A DNA stretch of 64,000 nucleotides. Source: Amycolatopsis sp. NBC_01488 (GTDB taxonomy: Bacteria > Actinomycetota > Actinomycetes > Mycobacteriales > Pseudonocardiaceae). This document shows positions 1 through 7,792 of this stretch, in pieces (the stretch's first letter is position 1; every line of letters starts with the position of its first letter). Location of the stretch: contig NZ_CP109434.1 in the NCBI RefSeq assembly GCF_036227105.1, forward strand, positions 6,792,501 through 6,856,500, read 5' to 3'. The notes under the pieces are model-generated. The model was not told where the DNA came from. It saw only the letters and a program-made list of their open reading frames with translations, and searched no databases. Made by a program: the position numbers and the translations under genes.

Positions 1-832
1 GGGCCTCGGCCTCGGTGCGGCCGAGGATCGGCGAGATGCCGGGCAGGATCTTGATCTCGTCGGGTGTCCGGCCGTACTTCGCGAGCCGTCCCTTGACGTC
101 GTCGTAGAACGCCTTGCCCTCGGGATAAGTCTGCTGCGCGGTGAACACGGCTTCGGCGTGGCGCGCCGCGTACTCCTTGCCGGTCTCGGACGAGCCCGCC
201 TGCACCAGCAACGGGTGACCCTGGGGTGGCCGTTCGATGTTGAGCGGCCCGTGGACCTGGAAGTGCGCCCCGTCGTGGGCGATCGGCCGGATCCGGTCGG
301 TGTCGGCGTAGACGCCGGACGCGCGGTCGACGAGCGCGGCATCGTCGTCCCAGCTGTCCCGCAGCTTCTTGACGACCTCGACGAACTCCTCGGCCCGGTC
401 GTACCGTGCCGCGTGCGCGGGCCGCTTGGCGAGGTTGAAGTTCCGGGCTTCGTCGATCCCCGCCGACGTGACGATGTTCCAGCCCGCGCGGCCGCCGGAG
501 AGGTGGTCGAGCGAGGCGAACTTCCGCGCCAGGTGGTACGGCTCGTTGTACGTCGTCGACGCCGTCGCGATCAGTCCGATGTGGACTGTCGACGCGGCGA
601 GCGCGGACAGCAGCGTCAGCGGCTCGAAGTGGCTGTGGGAGTTGTGCTTCACGTTGCCCCACAACGCCACGCCGTCGGCGAGGAACAGCGAGTCGAGCTT
701 GCCGCGTTCGGCGGTCCGCGCGATGTCCACGTAGTGCTGCAGTGTCCGGGCCCGGTGCGGGTCGGTCGACGGGTGCCGCCACGCGGCTTCGTGGTGGCCG
801 TTCGGCATCACGAACGCGTTGAGGTGCATCAT
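1..832 (-). CDS. LLM-class FMN-dependent monooxygenase, NtaA/SnaA/DszA type (3' end cut off by window)
   Basis: The reading frame is open from ATG 832 to the window edge, so 277 N-terminal residues are visible and the C-terminus is missing. The protein looks like a flavin-dependent two-component monooxygenase of the NtaA/SnaA/DszA group: N-terminal MHLNAFVMPNGHHE, a WNIVTSAGIDEARNFN segment and a late PGISPILGRTEAEA segment are typical of that family. Such enzymes use FMNH2 supplied by a separate reductase to open C-N, C-S or related bonds. The start overlaps the stop of the upstream permease (ATGA, 832-829) and is preceded by AAGGAG; a second ATG follows at once. Being last in an operon with a sulfonate-type ABC importer, it probably desulfurises the imported compound. 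The substrate is inferred, not shown. Confidence 0.85.
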   Translation of the reverse strand, partial: MMHLNAFVMPNGHHEAAWRHPSTDPHRARTLQHYVDIARTAERGKLDSLFLADGVALWGNVKHNSHSHFEPLTLLSALAASTVHIGLIATASTTYNEPYHLARKFASLDHLSGGRAGWNIVTSAGIDEARNFNLAKRPAHAARYDRAEEFVEVVKKLRDSWDDDAALVDRASGVYADTDRIRPIAHDGAHFQVHGPLNIERPPQGHPLLVQAGSSETGKEYAARHAEAVFTAQQTYPEGKAFYDDVKGRLAKYGRTPDEIKILPGISPILGRTEAEA

Positions 833-1671
833 GGCTTCTCCTTGGGACGCCAGGTGGAAAACCGCCGTTCGAGGACGACGAAGCCCTGGTTGACGATGAC
901 TCCGAGGACCGAGACCGCGATGATCCCGGCGTACATCTGCTGGATCTGGAAGTTCACCTGGCTGGTGTTGATCAGGTAGCCGAGCCCGGCCTTCGCGCCG
1001 ACCATCTCGGCCGCCACCAGCACCAGGATCGAATAGGACGCCGCCATCCGGATGCCGGTGAACACCGTCGGCACGGCCGAGGGCAGGATCACCTTCCGGA
1101 ACAGCCGCGGGCTGGACAGCCCGAGCGAGCGCGCCGCCTTCACCAGCAGCGGATCGACCGTGTTGACCCCGGCGATGGTGTTGAGCAGCACCGGCCAGAC
1201 GCACGCGTACACGACCAGGGTGACCTTCGACAGCTCGCCGATGCCCAGCAGCAGCGTGAACACCGGGAGCAGCGCCAGCGCGGCGGTGTTGCGGGCCAGT
1301 TCCAGCAGCGGCTGCAGGAACCGGGCGACCGGCCGGTACCAGCCGATCAGCAAGCCGATCGGCACCGCGACGCCGACGGCGATCGCGAACCCGGCGGCCG
1401 ACCGGCCGATGCTGGCCAGCAGGTGGTCCTCGAGTTCGCCGTCGAGCGCGAGATCCACCAGCGCTCGCAGGTCTTCCGAGAGCGGTGGCAGGAACGTTCG
1501 CGTGCTCTCGTCGAGGACGAACCGGGGGACCAGCTCCCAGAGGGCCACGAACAGGACGACCGCGGCCGAGCCGTGCACGGCGCGGGTGAACCGCTTGCGC
1601 CACCGGCGGTTCGCCGGGGCCGCCGGCGCGGGTCCGGTGTGGACCGCCGGGGCTTCGAGGGTGGTGGTCAT
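829..1671 (-). CDS. ABC transporter permease, sulfonate/taurine/nitrate type (SsuC-like)
   Basis: A 280-residue integral membrane permease of the BPD_transp_1 superfamily. After a Pro/Ala-rich cytoplasmic N-terminus (about residues 1-28) there are roughly six hydrophobic segments. The cytoplasmic EAA loop is visible as AARSLGLSSPRLFRKVILP around residue 180 and is where the ATPase docks. Length and motif fit SsuC/TauC-type permeases. It overlaps the ATPase gene upstream (ATGA at 1671-1668) and the monooxygenase downstream (829-832), so the genes are translationally coupled. Alternatives within the family (nitrate, cyanate, pyrimidine precursors) cannot be excluded by sequence alone, but the monooxygenase neighbour favours an organosulfur or related compound. 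Confidence 0.9.
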   Translation of the reverse strand: MTTTLEAPAVHTGPAPAAPANRRWRKRFTRAVHGSAAVVLFVALWELVPRFVLDESTRTFLPPLSEDLRALVDLALDGELEDHLLASIGRSAAGFAIAVGVAVPIGLLIGWYRPVARFLQPLLELARNTAALALLPVFTLLLGIGELSKVTLVVYACVWPVLLNTIAGVNTVDPLLVKAARSLGLSSPRLFRKVILPSAVPTVFTGIRMAASYSILVLVAAEMVGAKAGLGYLINTSQVNFQIQQMYAGIIAVSVLGVIVNQGFVVLERRFSTWRPKEKP

Positions 1672-2441
1672 CCGACGGCACTCCGTTCGTGTTCGGCCGC
1701 CTTGCGGACCTCGTCGTGCAGCAGTTCCCAGAGCCGGTGCCGCTGCCGCCCGAACGCCGGGTCGGACCGGACGTCACCGGCGCGGTCGCCGAGGTCGACG
1801 TCGACGACGGCCTTGAGCCGCCCGGGCCGCGAGGTCAGCACGGCCACCCGCTGTCCCAGGTAGACGGCCTCGTCGATGCCGTGGGTGATGAACACGATCG
1901 TCTTGCCGGTGCGGCGCCAGATCCGCAGCAGCTCGTCCTGCAGCTGCTCGCGGGTCTGCGCGTCGAGGGCGGCGAACGGCTCGTCCATCAGCAGCACGGC
2001 CGGGTCGTAGGCGAGGCTGCGGGCGATCGCGACGCGCTGCTTCATCCCGCCGGACAGCTCGTGCGGGTAGCGGTCTTCGAAGCCGGAAAGCCCGACCAGG
2101 GAAAGGTATTCCCGGGCTCGCTCGGCCCGCTGCCGCTTCCCGAGCGAGCCGCCTTCGAGGCCGAACTCGACGTTGGCACGGGCGGTCCGCCACGGGAACA
2201 GCGCGTACTGCTGGAAGACGACCCCGCGGTCGAGACCGGGGCCGCGCACCGGCTCGCCGTCGATCAGCACCTCGCCCGACGTCGGGGTGGTGAGCCCGCC
2301 GAGCAGGTCGAGCAGCGTCGACTTGCCCGACCCGCTCGGCCCGACGAGGGAGAGGAACGTGCCGTCGGCGACGTCGAGGGAGACGTCGTCCAGCGCGGTG
2401 AGCGCGCCGAAGGTCTTGGTGACCGACCGGATGCTGATCAC
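1668..2441 (-). CDS. ABC transporter ATP-binding protein (SsuB/TauB-like)
   Basis: A 257-residue ATPase that energises the neighbouring permease. Walker A is GPSGSGKST (about residue 40), the ABC signature is LSGGMKQRVAIARSLA and Walker B is VLLMDEPFAALD, so all nucleotide-binding elements are intact. I place the start at GTG 2441, giving VISIRSVTKTFGAL; it overlaps the stop of the binding-protein gene by four bases (GTGA). A longer in-frame extension exists upstream but it only shadows the binding-protein gene. The arrangement binding protein, ATPase, permease, monooxygenase is a compact operon. Confidence 0.92.
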   Translation of the reverse strand: MISIRSVTKTFGALTALDDVSLDVADGTFLSLVGPSGSGKSTLLDLLGGLTTPTSGEVLIDGEPVRGPGLDRGVVFQQYALFPWRTARANVEFGLEGGSLGKRQRAERAREYLSLVGLSGFEDRYPHELSGGMKQRVAIARSLAYDPAVLLMDEPFAALDAQTREQLQDELLRIWRRTGKTIVFITHGIDEAVYLGQRVAVLTSRPGRLKAVVDVDLGDRAGDVRSDPAFGRQRHRLWELLHDEVRKAAEHERSAVG

Positions 2442-3454
2442 TTCGTCACCGCCGGGGCGTCGGCGCGGTAGGGGTTGAATTCGTTGGTGTAGAGCTTCGA
2501 GGTGTCGATCCGGTCGCCCTTGATGTAGCCCTGCTTCAGCCACGGCTCCCAGAGCGTGTAGTCCCGGTCCGAAATGAGGCCGCCGCGGGTGATGCCGACG
2601 CTCTTCCAGTACTTGAGCGTGTCGGTGTTCTCGTTGCGGCCCCGGGCCTGGATGATCTTGGTGAAGCGGGCGATCACCTGCTCGCGCGGGGTGGTGCGTT
2701 CCCACTCGATCGCCTTCGCGACGCCGGAGACGAAGATCTTCGTCGTCTCCGGGTACTTCTTGATGAAGTCGGTGCGCAGCACGTACGGCCCGCCGTTGTA
2801 GGGCCCGAACGCCTGGACGTCGCTGAACAGCGAGCGGACGCCGCCGGCCGCGACGGCGTGGTCCTGCAGGATGCCCTGCAGCGCGACGACGTCGAGCTGG
2901 CCGTTGCGCAGCGCCTGTTCGGCGTTGATCGGCGGGATGACGACGAGCTGCACCTGCTTGATCTCGTCGTCGGAGAGGCCCTGCTTCTTCAGCCAGGTGT
3001 CGAGCGCGGCTTCGAGGTTCGCGCCCGCGGTGTTGACGCCGACCTTCTTGCCGATCAGGTCGCGGGCGGTCCGGATCGGACTGTCCTCTTTGGTGTAGTA
3101 GCCGATGAACGCCTTGTCGTCGGAGCCGTAGTAGTTGACGACCGCCTTGACCGGTGCGCCCGCTTCGACGAGCTTGACGACCGCCCCGGTGAAGGCGCCG
3201 CCGAAGTCGGTCTGGTCGGTGGCCGCGGACTGGATGTCCTGCGGGCCGCTGATCGTGTTGCCGACCCACTTCAGCTTGACCGGGCCGAAGTAGCCCAAGT
3301 CCTCGGCGAGCTCGGGCAGGGTCACGGAGTTCGCGCTGCCCTGGTAGCGCAGTTCCAGCTTTTCCGGCTGCCCGGGCGCGCCGGTCGCCGTGGCCGACGT
3401 GCACCCGGCGAGCAGCACCGCGGCGGCGGCCAAGAGGGGCAAGGTTTTCTTCAC
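2438..3454 (-). CDS. ABC transporter substrate-binding lipoprotein, sulfonate/taurine type
   Basis: A 338-residue periplasmic-type binding protein of the SsuA/TauA (NMT1-like) fold, anchored as a lipoprotein. The start is GTG 3454, immediately followed by a short basic segment (VKKT), a hydrophobic stretch and a lipobox LLAGC near residue 17. The mature part has the family's pattern of substrate-loop residues (GNTISGPQDIQSAATDQTDFGGAF). An upstream in-frame extension lacks any signal sequence and was rejected. It is the first gene of the four-gene operon; a plausible sigma70 promoter lies 40-70 bp upstream. The ligand is inferred to be an organosulfur compound from the monooxygenase at the operon's end. 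Confidence 0.9.
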   Translation of the reverse strand: MKKTLPLLAAAAVLLAGCTSATATGAPGQPEKLELRYQGSANSVTLPELAEDLGYFGPVKLKWVGNTISGPQDIQSAATDQTDFGGAFTGAVVKLVEAGAPVKAVVNYYGSDDKAFIGYYTKEDSPIRTARDLIGKKVGVNTAGANLEAALDTWLKKQGLSDDEIKQVQLVVIPPINAEQALRNGQLDVVALQGILQDHAVAAGGVRSLFSDVQAFGPYNGGPYVLRTDFIKKYPETTKIFVSGVAKAIEWERTTPREQVIARFTKIIQARGRNENTDTLKYWKSVGITRGGLISDRDYTLWEPWLKQGYIKGDRIDTSKLYTNEFNPYRADAPAVTK

Positions 3455-3493
3455 GGTGGTTTCGTCCGTTCGGGAGTCGGCGGGGTTGTCTCG

Positions 3494-3523
3494 ATTGTTC
3501 GGGGCCGCCGACCGGACGGTCAA
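3494..3523 (-). promoter_or_regulatory. Putative sigma70-type promoter of the ABC/monooxygenase operon
   Basis: On the minus strand a -35 box TTGACC (3523-3518) is separated by 18 bp from a -10 box AACAAT (3499-3494). This puts the start of transcription near 3487 and gives a leader of about 33 nt before GTG 3454. The boxes are read by eye only. Confidence 0.45.
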
Positions 3524-3554
3524 TTTTGCGAGTTCGTGAAATAACTCCGGCGAT

Positions 3555-4775
3555 TCACGAGGCGCGCGACAACCGGGTGAGCAGCGGACCGAGCGGGTCG
3601 TCGTAGAGGACGTCGAGCAGCACCGCGCCACCGGCCGTCGCCAGCTCGGTGCCCGGGAAGCTCGTCGGCACAACGGTTTCCGCCGGATCGGTGCACCCGC
3701 GGGACCGCTCGCGGACTTCGTCCCGGATGGCGGGAAGGCAGCCGGAGACCTGGGCTACACTCCGGTCGACCACCACGAGCACCGCCGGGTTCAGCACGTC
3801 GAGCAGCAACGCCGCGGCCTGCCCGATGAGCCGGGCGCGGTCGTGGAACATCCGCACCGCCGCGGAATCGCCCGCGTTGGCGAGCGCCAGCAGTTCTGGG
3901 AAATCCGGGCGCGTGAGCATTCCGCTTTCCGCCGCTTTGCGCGCGAGCGTCGCTTCCGAAACGGTGGCTTCGAGACAGCCGGTGCGCCCGCAGCGGCACG
4001 GTTCGGCGCTGTCGTCGACGGGCAGGTGCGCGACGGCGCCCGCGGCCGAGCGCGGACCGTGGTGCACGAGGGCGCCGGTGGCGAACGCGGCGTCGACGAC
4101 GTTGCCGGTGAACAACTGCACGACGCTCTCGCGCGCCTTCGGGTGGCCGAAGAGGCGCTCGGCGTGGACGAGGGCCCGCGCGTGCCCGTCGACCTCGACG
4201 GCCAGCCCGGTGCTCTCGGCGAGCAGGTCGCGCACCGGCACGTTCTTCCAGTCCAGCAGGGGATGGTCGACCACGGTGCCGGATTCGCGGTCGACCCAGC
4301 CGCCGGTGGCGACGCCGAGGCCGAGCGGCTCGCGGTCCGGGGCGTGCCCGAGCAGCAGGTCGTCGAGGATCTCGGCGGCCCGGGCGAGCAGGTCTTCGGC
4401 GGCCAGGCCGTCGTGCGGTTCTTCGTGCTGCACCAGGACCTTCCCGCGCACGTCGAGCAGCGCGACGGTGGCGTGGTGCACGGCGAGGTGCAGCGCGCCG
4501 GCGACGTGCCGCCCGGTGTCGAGGTCGACCGGCACGTGCGGCCGCCCGACGCTCCGGCGCGGCTCGGCTTCGGGGAGTTCGCGCAGGAGTCCTCGCCCCA
4601 CGAGGTCGGCAGTGTGCCCGGTGACGGCCGCCGCGGAGAGCCCGGTCCGCCGCGCGATGGTGCTGCGCGCGATCGGGCCGTCGTCGAGGATCGCCCGCAG
4701 GACGGCGCTCGCGCTGGCACTCCGCCGGGCGCCGCGTGCGTCCGTCCGGTGTGGACCGTCGACCCGGGAGGTCAT
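3555..4775 (-). CDS. ROK-family transcriptional regulator
   Basis: A 406-residue repressor-type ROK protein. Residues 20-75 form an N-terminal winged helix (RSTIARRTGLSAAAVTGHTADL), followed by a ROK sugar-kinase-like domain. The ROK zinc motif is visible as CRCGRTGCLEA. A start at ATG 4775 (MTSRVDGPHR) is chosen because the frame upstream runs into the divergent arsR promoter and carries no domain. It is transcribed in the same direction as the ABC/monooxygenase operon, about 100 bp ahead of it. ROK regulators usually sense sugars or sugar phosphates, so control of a sulfonate-type operon would be atypical; whether it regulates that operon is inference from position only. Confidence 0.85.
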   Translation of the reverse strand: MTSRVDGPHRTDARGARRSASASAVLRAILDDGPIARSTIARRTGLSAAAVTGHTADLVGRGLLRELPEAEPRRSVGRPHVPVDLDTGRHVAGALHLAVHHATVALLDVRGKVLVQHEEPHDGLAAEDLLARAAEILDDLLLGHAPDREPLGLGVATGGWVDRESGTVVDHPLLDWKNVPVRDLLAESTGLAVEVDGHARALVHAERLFGHPKARESVVQLFTGNVVDAAFATGALVHHGPRSAAGAVAHLPVDDSAEPCRCGRTGCLEATVSEATLARKAAESGMLTRPDFPELLALANAGDSAAVRMFHDRARLIGQAAALLLDVLNPAVLVVVDRSVAQVSGCLPAIRDEVRERSRGCTDPAETVVPTSFPGTELATAGGAVLLDVLYDDPLGPLLTRLSRAS

Positions 4776-4830
4776 CGCCCGATCGTGACAGACGGCCGCG
4801 CGGGAGCCCAGCGTGCCCAGGATGTGGGTC

Positions 4831-4858
4831 TTGACGCATACCCATATCGGCATATGAT
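4831..4858 (+). promoter_or_regulatory. Near-consensus sigma70 promoter of arsR, with leaderless start
   Basis: TTGACG (4831-4836), a 16-bp spacer and TATGAT (4853-4858) form a near-consensus promoter. The GTG start of the ArsR gene (4865) lies seven bases past the -10 box, exactly where transcription should begin, and no Shine-Dalgarno sequence precedes it. The transcript is therefore probably leaderless. Confidence 0.75.
4843..4856. promoter_or_regulatory. Putative ArsR operator (inverted repeat CATAT-N4-ATATG)
   Basis: CATAT (4843-4847) and ATATG (4852-4856) form a perfect inverted repeat that overlaps the -10 box of the arsR promoter. AT-rich repeats with ATATG-like half-sites in this position are typical of autorepressing ArsR proteins. 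Binding is inferred from position. Confidence 0.6.
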
Positions 4859-4864
4859 GGCCGG

Positions 4865-5200
4865 GTGGCACGAGCAGCGACAACGGCCGACACCTTCAAC
4901 GCCGTCGCCGAACCCCGGCGGCGGCAGATCCTCGACGTCCTGATGGCCGGCGAACGGTCCGTCGGCGACCTCGTCGACCAGCTCGGCCTCGCGCAGCCGC
5001 AGGTGTCCAAGCACCTGCGCGTCCTGCGGGAGGTCGGGGCCGTCGACGTCCGCGGGGACGGACGGCAGCGGCTCTACCGGCTCAACGGCCCGGCGCTGAA
5101 GCCCATCCACGACTGGGTCAAGCGCTACGAACGGACGTGGTCGGAACGCTTCGAGGTGCTGGACGGCGTCCTCGGAGAACTCAAGGAACAGGAGCATTGA
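4865..5200 (+). CDS. ArsR-family winged-helix repressor
   Basis: A 111-residue ArsR-type regulator consisting of a single winged helix-turn-helix: AVAEPRRRQILDVLMAG (helices 1-2), then VGDLVDQLGLAQPQVSKHLRVLREVGAV (recognition helix) and a beta-wing RGDGRQRLYRL. No metal-binding cysteine cluster is present, as in ArsR proteins that are fused or paired with SRPBCC (AHSA1) domains. Translation starts at GTG 4865, at or next to the predicted transcription start. The next gene begins one base after its stop, so both form a bicistronic unit. It probably represses its own promoter; the effector is unknown. Confidence 0.92.
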   Translation: MARAATTADTFNAVAEPRRRQILDVLMAGERSVGDLVDQLGLAQPQVSKHLRVLREVGAVDVRGDGRQRLYRLNGPALKPIHDWVKRYERTWSERFEVLDGVLGELKEQEH

Positions 5201-5201
5201 C

Positions 5202-5678
5202 GTGGAGATCACGACCCCGGCCGACGACCGGATCCTCATCACGCGCGAGTTCGACGCGCCTCGGCATCTGGTCTACCGCGCGTGGACCACGCCGGAGCTG
5301 GTGAAGCGCTGGTGGGCCGGCCACCGCGGGACGACCACGAAGGTCGAGATGGACCTGCGGCCCGGCGGCCGCTGGCGCTACGTGCTGGAGACGAACGACG
5401 GGGCCGAGGTCGGCTTCCACGGCGAGTACCGGGAGATCGTGCCGGAGGAGAAGATCGTCTACACCGAGGTCTTCGAGATGCCGGGCGTCGACCTCGATTC
5501 GGTGGACGGGCCGCTCACCACCGCCACCTTCACCGCGCTCGGGGACCGGACGCGCCTCGAGCTGCTGACCGAGACCGGCAGCAGGGAACTGCGGGACACG
5601 ATCCTCGAGTCCGGCATGGAGGTCGGCGTCCGGGAGCAGCTGGCCCTCATCGAGGAGCTGGCGAACTCCCTGCGTTAG
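5202..5678 (+). CDS. SRPBCC / AHSA1-type START-fold protein
   Basis: A 158-residue protein of the SRPBCC superfamily (Activator of Hsp90 ATPase homologue 1-like). Family features are FDAPRHLVYRAWTTPELVKRWW near the N-terminus and DLRPGGRWRYVL in the first strands, forming a hydrophobic ligand pocket. It starts at GTG 5202, one base after the arsR stop. ArsR-AHSA1 pairs are very common in actinobacteria and the second protein is thought to bind a small hydrophobic ligand, but its biochemical role is not established. Its last 32 bases overlap the 3' end of the convergent WYL regulator gene. Confidence 0.88.
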   Translation: MEITTPADDRILITREFDAPRHLVYRAWTTPELVKRWWAGHRGTTTKVEMDLRPGGRWRYVLETNDGAEVGFHGEYREIVPEEKIVYTEVFEMPGVDLDSVDGPLTTATFTALGDRTRLELLTETGSRELRDTILESGMEVGVREQLALIEELANSLR

Positions 5679-6615
5679 CCGCGCGCAGAAACCGTTCGCC
5701 CGTCTTGGCCAGCTCGGCGGCCAGCTCCGGCGCGTCGAGCACTTCGAAGTCGGCTTCGAGGAATCCGAGGTAGAGCGAGAGCATGGCCGCGCTGTCCGAG
5801 CCCACTTCCGTGATGCAGCGGTCCGGGCCTTCGGGCGTCACCTCGACCGCGATCGGCAGCCGGGCCCGGACGTACTCGGCGGACGCGTGCAGGCGCACCT
5901 TCGCGTGGTAGCGCCAGGTCGCCGCGCCGACGCTGCGCTGGACGAACTGCGCGACGTCACCCTCCGGGGGCTCGCGCGGGGCGAAGCGCGGCCCGTTCGG
6001 CACCTTCGGTGTCATCCGGTCGACGCGGAAGGTACGCCAGTCGTCCCGCGCGGGGTCCCACGCGACGAGATACCAGCGGCGGCTCAGGCTGACCAGCCGG
6101 TGCGGCTCGACGTCGCGGCGGCTCGGCGTGCGGTCGTGGCCGGTGTAGTCGAACCGCAGCCGCTCGCCGGCCCGGATGGCTGAGGCGATCGCCGTCAGGA
6201 CGTCGGCGTCGACCGTCGGGCCGGTGGCCGGCACGGCGACCGTCGCGGCCTGCAGCGCGTGCACCCGATGCCGCAGCCGCGACGGGAGCACCTGCTCCAG
6301 CTTCGCGAGCGCGCGCACCGACGTCTCGCCGATCCCGGCGACGCCGGTGGCCGTCCGCAGCCCGACCGCGACGGCCACCGCCTCGTCGTCGTCCAGCAGC
6401 AGCGGGGGCAGCTGCGCGCCCGCGCCGAGCCGGTAGCCGCCCTGGACGCCGGGGGCGGCCTCGACCGGGTAGCCGAGGTCGCGCAGCTTGCCGACGTCGG
6501 CGCGGACGGTGCGCGCGGTGACCCCGAGCCGCTCGGCGAGGTCGGCGCCGGTCCAGTCGCGCCGCGTTTCGAGCAGCGAGAGCAGCCGGAGCAGGCGGGC
6601 GGAGGTCTGCAACAT
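5647..6615 (-). CDS. YafY-type WYL-domain transcriptional regulator
   Basis: A 322-residue regulator with an N-terminal DeoR-like winged helix ([21 protein letters not shown], then [28 protein letters not shown]), a central linker and a WYL domain around residues 140-210 ([32 protein letters not shown]). The start ATG 6615 is preferred over an upstream in-frame start because the helix-turn-helix begins right there. The gene is divergent from an epoxide-hydrolase-like gene and a perfect inverted repeat lies between them, the usual arrangement of this regulator class with its target. WYL domains sense small ligands or nucleic acid; the signal here is unknown. Confidence 0.88.
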   Translation of the reverse strand: MLQTSARLLRLLSLLETRRDWTGADLAERLGVTARTVRADVGKLRDLGYPVEAAPGVQGGYRLGAGAQLPPLLLDDDEAVAVAVGLRTATGVAGIGETSVRALAKLEQVLPSRLRHRVHALQAATVAVPATGPTVDADVLTAIASAIRAGERLRFDYTGHDRTPSRRDVEPHRLVSLSRRWYLVAWDPARDDWRTFRVDRMTPKVPNGPRFAPREPPEGDVAQFVQRSVGAATWRYHAKVRLHASAEYVRARLPIAVEVTPEGPDRCITEVGSDSAAMLSLYLGFLEADFEVLDAPELAAELAKTGERFLRAANAGSSPAPR

Positions 6616-6636
6616 TTTCCGAGCGTCCCACGAATC

Positions 6637-6655
6637 GCGGAAGGAAGTCTTCCGC
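6637..6655. promoter_or_regulatory. Putative operator: GCGGAAG-N5-CTTCCGC inverted repeat
   Basis: A perfect 7-bp inverted repeat with a 5-bp spacer sits in the 62-bp region between the WYL regulator and the epoxide hydrolase gene. It is the only symmetrical element there and is the best candidate for the regulator's binding site. The plus-strand AAGGAAG inside it could also act as a ribosome binding site for an alternative ATG at 6657. Confidence 0.55.
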
Positions 6656-6677
6656 AATGGTTCCTAGCGTCCCTGCC

Positions 6678-7790
6678 ATGACGAACTCCTTCCGCATCGA
6701 GATCCCGCAGTCCGACCTCGACGACCTGCACCGGCGCCTCGCCGGCGCCCGCTTCGCCGATCCCGTGCCCGGCGACGAGCCCGGCTGGTCCCGCGGCATC
6801 CCCACCGCCGCCGTGCGCGAGCTGGCCGAGTACTGGCGTGACGGCTTCGACTGGCGCGCGCAGGAAGCCGCGCTCAACGCGTTCCCGCAGTGCACGACCG
6901 AGATCGACGGCCAGCCGATCCACTTCCTGCACGTCCGGTCGGCCGACCCGGACGCGGTCCCGCTGCTGCTCACCCACGGCTACCCGAGCTCCTTCGCCGA
7001 GTTCCTCGACGTCATCGGGCCGCTGACCGAGCCGGGCCCGGACGCGTTCCACGTCGTCGTCCCGTCGCTGCCCGGCTTCGGGTTCTCGACGCCGCTGAGC
7101 GGGCCCGGCTGGGAGCTCGCCCGGACGACGGACGCGTTCGCCGAACTGATGACCCGGCTCGGCTACGACCGCTTCGCCGCGCAGGGCGGCGACATCGGCG
7201 CGGGCGTCACCGGACGGCTCGCCGCGCTGTACCCGGACCGCGTGCTCGGCACGCACGTGAACAGCGACCGCGGCACGATCGCGCTGGCGGGTGAGCAGCT
7301 TCCGTTGCCGGACAACCTGTCCGAGGCCGAACAGTCCGAACTGGACGCCGCCCGCGAGGCGTGGAAGGCGGGCCGCGGCTACCTCGACCTGCAATCCCAC
7401 AAGCCGGAGACGATCGCGGCGGCCCTCACGGACTCACCGGTCGGACAGCTGGCGTGGATCGCCGAGAAGTTCCAGGCGTGGGCGAACCAGGGCGTCTCCC
7501 GTGACCGGCTCCTGACCACGGTCAGCTTGTACTGGTTCACCCGCAGCGGCGCGACGGCGGCCCGCTTCCTGTACGAGGCAGCGCACTCCGGCCACGGCTG
7601 GCTGGCGCCGTCGGCCGTGCCGGCGGGCTGGGCGGTGTTCAACACTTCGCCGATGGTGCGGCGGATCATGGACCCGGAGGAGAAGGTCGAGCACTGGTCG
7701 GAGTTCGCCGCGGGCGGCCACTTCGCGGCGATGGAGGAGCCGGAGCTGCTGGTGGGCGATATCCGGGCGTTCTTCCGCACGCTGCGGTAG
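6678..7790 (+). CDS. Epoxide hydrolase family protein (EHN domain, alpha/beta hydrolase)
   Basis: A 370-residue alpha/beta hydrolase with the EHN N-terminal domain of microsomal-type epoxide hydrolases ([35 protein letters not shown]). The oxyanion-hole motif is [11 protein letters not shown]. The nucleophile elbow is QGGDIGAGV, with Asp as nucleophile, and the charge-relay His is in the C-terminal [13 protein letters not shown]. It should add water to an epoxide and act in the cytoplasm. ATG 6678 gives the family's usual N-terminus although no clear ribosome binding site precedes it; ATG 6657 is the alternative. It is divergent from a WYL regulator and ends two bases before the convergent NmrA-like gene. 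Confidence 0.88.
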   Translation: MTNSFRIEIPQSDLDDLHRRLAGARFADPVPGDEPGWSRGIPTAAVRELAEYWRDGFDWRAQEAALNAFPQCTTEIDGQPIHFLHVRSADPDAVPLLLTHGYPSSFAEFLDVIGPLTEPGPDAFHVVVPSLPGFGFSTPLSGPGWELARTTDAFAELMTRLGYDRFAAQGGDIGAGVTGRLAALYPDRVLGTHVNSDRGTIALAGEQLPLPDNLSEAEQSELDAAREAWKAGRGYLDLQSHKPETIAAALTDSPVGQLAWIAEKFQAWANQGVSRDRLLTTVSLYWFTRSGATAARFLYEAAHSGHGWLAPSAVPAGWAVFNTSPMVRRIMDPEEKVEHWSEFAAGGHFAAMEEPELLVGDIRAFFRTLR

Positions 7791-7792
7791 GC

